Assembly (NCBI GenBank): GCA_937868035.1
Contig: CALMLK010000196.1
Span: forward strand, 1 to 9,264
DNA from: an uncultured Alphaproteobacteria bacterium
GTDB taxonomy: Bacteria > Pseudomonadota > Alphaproteobacteria > Rhizobiales > Aestuariivirgaceae
Length of the DNA: 9,264 nucleotides
Reading direction: 5' to 3'
Every line of letters begins with the position of its first letter. Position 1 is the stretch's first letter. Below are positions 5,055 to 9,264 of the stretch, piece after piece. Under the pieces are notes generated by a model. That model had not been told where the DNA came from, made no database searches, and saw only the letters and a list, made by a program, of their open reading frames with translations. The translations under genes were made by a program, and so were the position numbers.

Positions 5055-6200
5055 TCAATATGTGTCCGCAGCTTTCACCATGCGCGCGCAGAAGGCGATG
5101 ATCAAGGCAGCGGCCACGGTGATGAACATCGCCTGCTGGAGAGATGTGAAGTCGGCAACGACGCCGATCAGCGGCGGTCCGGCAAGAAAACCGGAATAGC
5201 CGAGCGAGGTGACGGCCGCGATGCCGCGCCCCGGCGCATCCGGTTCAAGCCGGCCGCCACCCGCGAAGAGGATGGGCGCAACATTGCCGATGCCAATACC
5301 CGCAAAAGCGAAAGCTACAAGTGAGAGACCTGGGTGGGGCACGAGTAGCGCGGCGGCCGTTCCCGCCGCCGTGAGACCGGCGCTCGCGGCCACAAGCCGC
5401 ACCGCGCCGAAATGAAGGCGCAACCTGTCGCCCGTGAAGCGCGCCACACTCATGCCTGTCTGGTAGAAGCCGAAGGCCATGGCGGCGAAGGCGGCATCCA
5501 CGACGAAACGTTCGCGCAACATCAGCGCTCCCCAGTCCGCCACGGAGCCTTCAATCATCAGCGCCAGAAAGCAGAGGAGGCCGAGCCCGATGGAAGCGCC
5601 CGTGGGCCAGGCAAAGTGCGAGCCCGACAATCCCCGGTCCAGATGGCTCGGCAAGAGATAGTGGCTGCACACGAGCATGGCGATGAACACCGGTCCGCAC
5701 ACTGCGGCGAGTTGCACGGCAGGTCCGGCAGCACCGAGCAGCCATGCCCCGCCGATCGTGCCCACTGCCGCGCCAATGCTGAATCCGCCATGGAAGCCTG
5801 ACATCACCGGCCTCTTCAGTGCCCGCTCGATCAGCAGGCCATGGGCATTCATGGCCACGTCCATGGAGCCGATGGAGGCCCCCAGCAACGCGCCACCTGT
5901 CATGAACAGAAGAAGGTTTGGTGCCAGCGATGGCGCTGCCACAGATGCGGCAAACATCATCCCCGTGACCATGGTGAGCCGCGCGCTGCCGAAGAGGTTG
6001 ATCAGCGCGCCCGCCACCGGCATCGCCACCACGGCACCGGCGGCCACGCACAGCAGCGCCACTCCAAAGGTGGTGAGGCTCGCATCAAGGCGCACCTTGG
6101 CAAGGGGAATTTGCGTGGCCCATAGGCCGAACAGCATGCCGTGCAAGACGAACATCGCCAGAAGGGAAAAGCGGGCAGAGGAGGCGTGAGGCGGCGGCAT
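5055..6200 (-). CDS. MFS transporter, MosC/YbjJ-like
   Basis: The product is 381 residues, strongly hydrophobic throughout, consistent with the 12 membrane helices of the major facilitator superfamily. The inner membrane is the expected site. The N-terminus FVLHGMLFGLWATQIPLAK (17-35), DVAMNAHGLLIE (114-125) and MSGFHGGFSIGAAVG (133-147) are characteristic of the YbjJ/MosC branch. MosC is encoded with rhizopine (inositol amine derivative) genes in Sinorhizobium; other members are uncharacterised. The distance to the upstream regulator stop is 86 bases and to the downstream SDR start 19 bases, so it is probably cotranscribed with both. The ribosome-binding site before ATG 6200 is weak (GGA about 8 nt upstream). 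The substrate and the direction of transport, import or efflux, cannot be read from the sequence. Confidence 0.88.
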   Translation of the reverse strand: MPPPHASSARFSLLAMFVLHGMLFGLWATQIPLAKVRLDASLTTFGVALLCVAAGAVVAMPVAGALINLFGSARLTMVTGMMFAASVAAPSLAPNLLLFMTGGALLGASIGSMDVAMNAHGLLIERALKRPVMSGFHGGFSIGAAVGTIGGAWLLGAAGPAVQLAAVCGPVFIAMLVCSHYLLPSHLDRGLSGSHFAWPTGASIGLGLLCFLALMIEGSVADWGALMLRERFVVDAAFAAMAFGFYQTGMSVARFTGDRLRLHFGAVRLVAASAGLTAAGTAAALLVPHPGLSLVAFAFAGIGIGNVAPILFAGGGRLEPDAPGRGIAAVTSLGYSGFLAGPPLIGVVADFTSLQQAMFITVAAALIIAFCARMVKAADTY

Positions 6201-6286
6201 GGCGAATCCAGGTGAGGGGCGAGGAGCTTTCGGGAAGCGCCGCCGTTAGCATCCAGCTGCCCCCTGTGCCAGCGCCTCCGCCGATG

Positions 6287-7285
6287 TCAGCCCCGCGCCT
6301 CAAGCAGGGCGCGCGCCGTATCCTCATTGGTGATGAGCACGTTCGCGGCGGAAAGTTTCATCCCTGCAAGAAGTGCGGGAACCTTGTCGTTGCCGCCCGA
6401 GATCAGCACCCGGCGCGGCACCTTGCGCAGACGCTCGATCGGCATCGACATCACGCGCGCGTTGATGGGATGATCAACGATGCGGCCCTCTGCATCGAAG
6501 AAATGATAGAGCAGGTCGCCGACCGCATTGGCGGCCACCAGTGACTGCCGGTCGGCCTCGCTCATGAAGCCGAAGCGGAACGAGGTCGAGAGCGCCGACA
6601 TGGTGCCGACGCTGACCAGCGCCATGTTCATGTTGTCGGCACGGTTCAACACGCCATCGAGGCCGCAGCGCTCGATGAGGGCGCGTCGCGTTTCGGGGGA
6701 ATCCACAACGGCCGGTGCCGTGAGCAAATAACAGTCGGCGCCCACCGTGTTGGCGAACTGCCAGGCGAATTCCGCCGGGTTGAAGCGCCGCGCCTGCACG
6801 ATGCCGCCGAGCAGCGACACCACTTCGACATTGTTCAACTCGCGGGGAGAAAGCGTCTGCAATGACTCATAGAGCGTCGCACCCCAGCCCACGCCAAGGC
6901 AGAAATTGTCGGTGAGCTGGTCCGTCACATACATGCCCGCGGCAAAGCCGATGGCCTTGTTCACATGCCCGGGTTCTGCCGGCTCCGGCACCACCACCGC
7001 ATCGGCAAGGCCGAAACGTGCCTTCAGCTGCGCTTCCAGGTCGAGGCATTCCGCAACGCCGCCGGTGATCCAGATCTTCACTTCGCGCTGCTTCAGCGCT
7101 TCGTTGATGTTGCGCACCACCGTCACGCGGCCAATGCCCAGGCGGTCGGCGATTTCGTTTTGAGTCAGCCCCTCCACATAGTACATCCAGGCGATGCGCA
7201 TGCGATTGCGCGCCACGCGGCCCGCTGTACGTTCGGGCAGTGGATCGCCGGAAAACGGCATCGTGTCTTTGCCCAAGGCAATCAT
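6287..7285 (-). CDS. SorC-family sugar-binding transcriptional regulator
   Basis: The product is 332 residues. An N-terminal helix-turn-helix (about 29-65, MYYVEGLTQNEIADRLGIGR then VTVVRNINEA) is followed by the SorC/DeoR-type sugar-binding effector domain (about 78-330; pfam04198-like). That domain has GVGWGATLYE (131-140), EVVSLLGG and VSVGTMS, and ends LITNEDTARALLEARG. Family members bind a phosphorylated sugar or polyol and release or rearrange on their operators. The gene is divergent from the ABC binding-protein gene and first in the leftward MFS-SDR-SDR cluster, so it likely controls both sides. The start is uncertain: ATG 7285 has GAGG directly adjacent with almost no spacing, and in-frame ATG 7261 has no clear site. 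The HTH is intact with either. Autoregulation is suggested by an operator-like element at 7346-7356. Confidence 0.9.
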   Translation of the reverse strand: MIALGKDTMPFSGDPLPERTAGRVARNRMRIAWMYYVEGLTQNEIADRLGIGRVTVVRNINEALKQREVKIWITGGVAECLDLEAQLKARFGLADAVVVPEPAEPGHVNKAIGFAAGMYVTDQLTDNFCLGVGWGATLYESLQTLSPRELNNVEVVSLLGGIVQARRFNPAEFAWQFANTVGADCYLLTAPAVVDSPETRRALIERCGLDGVLNRADNMNMALVSVGTMSALSTSFRFGFMSEADRQSLVAANAVGDLLYHFFDAEGRIVDHPINARVMSMPIERLRKVPRRVLISGGNDKVPALLAGMKLSAANVLITNEDTARALLEARG

Positions 7286-7539
7286 CCTCGCTCATCAATC
7301 CACCGCCCGCGCGATGGATACATCTGCCCTTTCATAGCACAATTGTTTCGGAATGCAGACAGGGTTTGTGTTCCCCACCGCATGCAGGGAAGGCGGGCGG
7401 CCCAAGATTGGCCCGTTTTGCCCGTCACAACGGAATGGTTGACTCCTAAAACGAAACATTTGCATTCTCGAAAGACATTAAGTAGTCTAATTGAACCATA
7501 GAACAACAAGGGCTCGAAGGCCCGCTTGGGAGGACTGAC
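7286..7539. promoter_or_regulatory. Divergent promoter and operator region of the sugar locus
   Basis: This is the shared control region between the SorC regulator (left) and the sugar-binding protein (right). Minus strand: GCATTCCGAAA (7346-7356) followed by -10-like TATGAA (7331-7336). Plus strand: GCATTCTCGAAA (7462-7473) followed by -10-like TCTAAT (7486-7491). Neither has a good -35, and the repeated element occupies that place. A third related CATTCCG lies on the minus strand at 7431-7437, and an 8-bp palindrome ACAATTGT at 7339-7346. These are candidate operators for the SorC protein. The GC-rich middle (7380-7425) shows nothing I recognise. Confidence 0.5.
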
Positions 7540-7760
7540 GTGATGCCTGTCACAGGTGTCTCCAGACGTGTCGCCACTTGCCGGACGCCGCTGTTGCTGG
7601 CGGACAACTCGGCTCGGCCCGTCCTGTCCTCACGCTCAAACCCAGAATCGATTTCGTGCGGCTCCTCTCCCTGGGGGACGGCATTGAAGACCCCGCGCCA
7701 CGGCTGGCCTGCCGTAGTCCATGGGTTTGCAGAACCAGGCCACACCAACGGAGGAATGTG
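7498..7760 (+). other. Long structured 5' leader of the sugar-binding protein gene
   Basis: If transcription starts near 7498, the binding-protein mRNA has a leader of about 260 nt. It contains an upstream reading frame from GTG 7540 or ATG 7543 with a strong GGAGG (7529-7533), ending at TGA 7759-7761, which overlaps the ATG of the main gene by one base. The 73-residue translation (MMPVTGVSRRVATCR...) is Arg/Pro/Ser-rich, resembles nothing I know, and its third codon positions are less GC-rich than those of the flanking genes, so it may not be a functional protein. Near the end two stems exclude each other: ACGGC/GCCGT (7700-7715), and TGGCCTG/CAGGCCA (7705-7711/7736-7742) just before the ribosome-binding site. 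Regulation by translation or RNA structure is possible but unproven. Confidence 0.35.
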
Positions 7761-9264
7761 ATGAAGTTCAAGAAGTCGGGTCTGGTCACCCGCCGTTCGC
7801 TGCTGAAAAGCACGGCGGCCACGGGTGCAGCACTCAGCGTCGGCGGCGTGAACCTGTTCAATGTGAACCGGGCCTTTGCCGACATGCCGAACCCTGCGGA
7901 CGTGCTGGCCAAGATCAACGTGGCCAACTACGTCAACAAGGATTACCAGAAGCAGTACGGCCTGAATGGCGATGAGCTGATGTGGGATCCGAACAAGGAC
8001 TGGATCCGCACCGCTGACTGGGAAGCCATCCGCAAGGAACATGGCGGCAAGACCGTCCGCTTCCTGATCTCGTCGGACGACCGTGAATCGGCATTGCAGG
8101 GCACGCAGCCCTTCAAGGATCTCTCGGGCATCAACATTGATCTCGTTGCCATCCCCGATGGTGACATGAAGAACAAGATTGTCTCGGAAGCCATGTCGGG
8201 CAACCCGTCGTTCGACTGCATGCAGTTCTTCTCTCCGTGGCTCGGCGACTTCGCCGCCCAGGGCCTGCTTGCCAAGCTCGACGACTATGCCTCCAAGTGG
8301 AAGCTGCCGCTTGACGACTTCTACGACACCTACCGCCTGAACTACGCCAACTTCGGCGACAAGGGCATGTTCGGCATCCCGTTCGACTGCGACATCCAGC
8401 AGGTTCACATCCGCAAGTCGATCTTCAAGAAGGTCCTCGGCAAGGATCCGGACACCATCACCACCATCCCGACCTACGAGGAAATGGTGCGTCTGGCCCC
8501 TGAACTGAACAAGGCCGAAAAGGGCGTGGCGGGCATCGGCATGATGGCCGGCCGCGGCTTCTGGGCCACCTACCTGTGGGAACACATTGCTGCCCAGCAC
8601 GGCATGATGCTGTTCGACGACAAGTGGGAGCCGATCTTCAACGGCGACGCCGGCATGAAGGGCCTGGAAACCATCCTCGCCCTGTCCAAGCATGCCATCG
8701 AAGGCGTTGCTGCTGCCGACTGGCCGACCAACCGTGGCGCCTTCCTCGGCGGCCAGATCGCCTGCAACATCTCGTGGCAGGACTCGGGCACCCAGGCCAC
8801 GCGCCCGGATCAGTCGAAGCTCGGTGACGACATCCTGACGATCTATGAACCGCGCGTTGCCGGCGGCACCTATTGCCCGCCGAACATCGCCGGCTCGACC
8901 TCGTCGGTTGCCGCGACCTCGCCGGAACCGGAAGCGGCCTTCCTGCTGCTCTCGTTCCTCACGACGTCGTCGATCATGGCCATGAACGAAGCCAACGCCA
9001 ACGGCGTGGCGCCTGGCTACCGCTCGGTGCTGAACAACGAGAACCTCCGCAAGGTTTCGCAGCCGGCCAAGATCTGGGCCGAGTCGTTGGACTATGCCTG
9101 GTGCTCGCCGCGTCTCCCGTCGGCCTTCGACATGGAGCAGGAAATCGGCTTCCAGATCAACGATGCCATCGTTGGCAAGGTCGGTGCCAAGGAAGCGCTC
9201 GACAACGCCGCGGCCAAGGTCAAGGACATCATGACCAAGTCCGGCTTCTATGCAGGCAAGGACC
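7761..9264 (+). CDS. Tat-exported ABC transporter sugar-binding protein (family 1), 3' end outside window
   Basis: From ATG 7761 the frame is open for 501 codons to the edge. The N-terminus is a twin-arginine signal: TRRSLLKS (10-17), an Ala/Gly/Val-rich core, and a likely cleavage site after NRAFA (residue 40, before DMPNP). Mature residues up to about 95 form an unusual extension before the first binding-protein strand VRFLISSDD. The rest shows family 1 solute-binding features: AMSGNPSFDCMQFFSPWLGD, LAKLDDY, FGIPFDCDIQQVHIRKSIFK, FLGGQIACNISWQD, and a C-terminal helical part with APGYRSVLNN. It should capture a sugar or polyol in the periplasm for an ABC importer whose permease and ATPase genes presumably follow. 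GGAGG (7750-7754) stands 6 nt upstream. Codons strongly favour C/G-ending forms (AAG, AAC, ATC, GAC), suggesting high expression. Probably only a short C-terminal end is missing. Confidence 0.92.
   Translation, partial: MKFKKSGLVTRRSLLKSTAATGAALSVGGVNLFNVNRAFADMPNPADVLAKINVANYVNKDYQKQYGLNGDELMWDPNKDWIRTADWEAIRKEHGGKTVRFLISSDDRESALQGTQPFKDLSGINIDLVAIPDGDMKNKIVSEAMSGNPSFDCMQFFSPWLGDFAAQGLLAKLDDYASKWKLPLDDFYDTYRLNYANFGDKGMFGIPFDCDIQQVHIRKSIFKKVLGKDPDTITTIPTYEEMVRLAPELNKAEKGVAGIGMMAGRGFWATYLWEHIAAQHGMMLFDDKWEPIFNGDAGMKGLETILALSKHAIEGVAAADWPTNRGAFLGGQIACNISWQDSGTQATRPDQSKLGDDILTIYEPRVAGGTYCPPNIAGSTSSVAATSPEPEAAFLLLSFLTTSSIMAMNEANANGVAPGYRSVLNNENLRKVSQPAKIWAESLDYAWCSPRLPSAFDMEQEIGFQINDAIVGKVGAKEALDNAAAKVKDIMTKSGFYAGKD

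Noticed and set aside
7507..7528. Hairpin CAA-GGGC / GCCC-TTG before the leader frame
   Set aside because: The stem has a 2-nt bulge and no T-tract follows, so it is not a terminator; it is too weak to call a regulatory element alone.
7446..8693. Leftward open frame of about 415 residues
   Set aside because: It is antisense to the Tat sugar-binding protein gene, whose strong C/G-ending codon use removes stops on the opposite strand; the translation is low-complexity His/Val/Arg-rich.

Overview
The window reads as chromosomal DNA of a GC-rich alphaproteobacterium, probably of the Hyphomicrobiales (Rhizobiales). The main reason is the left half, which carries three alphaproteobacterial cell-cycle or lineage-marker proteins: RcdA (DUF1465), a DUF1192 microprotein and TrcR (DUF1013). 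A PIG3-type quinone oxidoreductase sits among them. I see no insertion sequence, CRISPR array, tRNA, rRNA or phage gene.

Left block (1-3484). A nearly complete rcdA runs leftward off the window edge. To its right is a 321-base gap (500-820) holding a clear leftward rho-independent terminator, two more hairpins and a promoter-like sequence. Together these look like an independent small RNA gene of about 100 nt, with a CtrA-like half-site in its promoter. Next comes the DUF1192 gene (leftward), divergent from the quinone oxidoreductase gene (rightward). Then trcR follows from its own promoter, with a catalytically atypical short-chain dehydrogenase/reductase-like gene 2 bases downstream of trcR.

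Right block (3503-9264). This is a carbohydrate or polyol uptake and catabolism locus. A leftward cluster encodes a SorC-family sugar-sensing regulator, a MosC/YbjJ-like MFS transporter and two classical SDR dehydrogenases, the second starting at TTG. Divergently, across a 475-base regulatory region, a Tat-exported family 1 sugar-binding protein of an ABC importer begins and runs off the right edge. The two promoter regions of the divergon carry matching inverted elements, GCATTC(T)CGAAA, a plausible operator pair for the SorC regulator. The binding-protein gene has a long, structured 5' leader of about 260 nt.

The likely working scheme is as follows. An external sugar or polyol is bound by the periplasmic protein and imported by an ABC transporter whose other genes lie beyond the window. 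The SorC protein senses the ligand or its phosphate, and the two SDRs oxidise or reduce it. The exact substrate cannot be read from the sequence. The least ordinary observations are the small RNA candidate beside rcdA, the SDR-fold protein without catalytic Tyr/Lys coupled to trcR, and the operator pair plus leader of the sugar locus.
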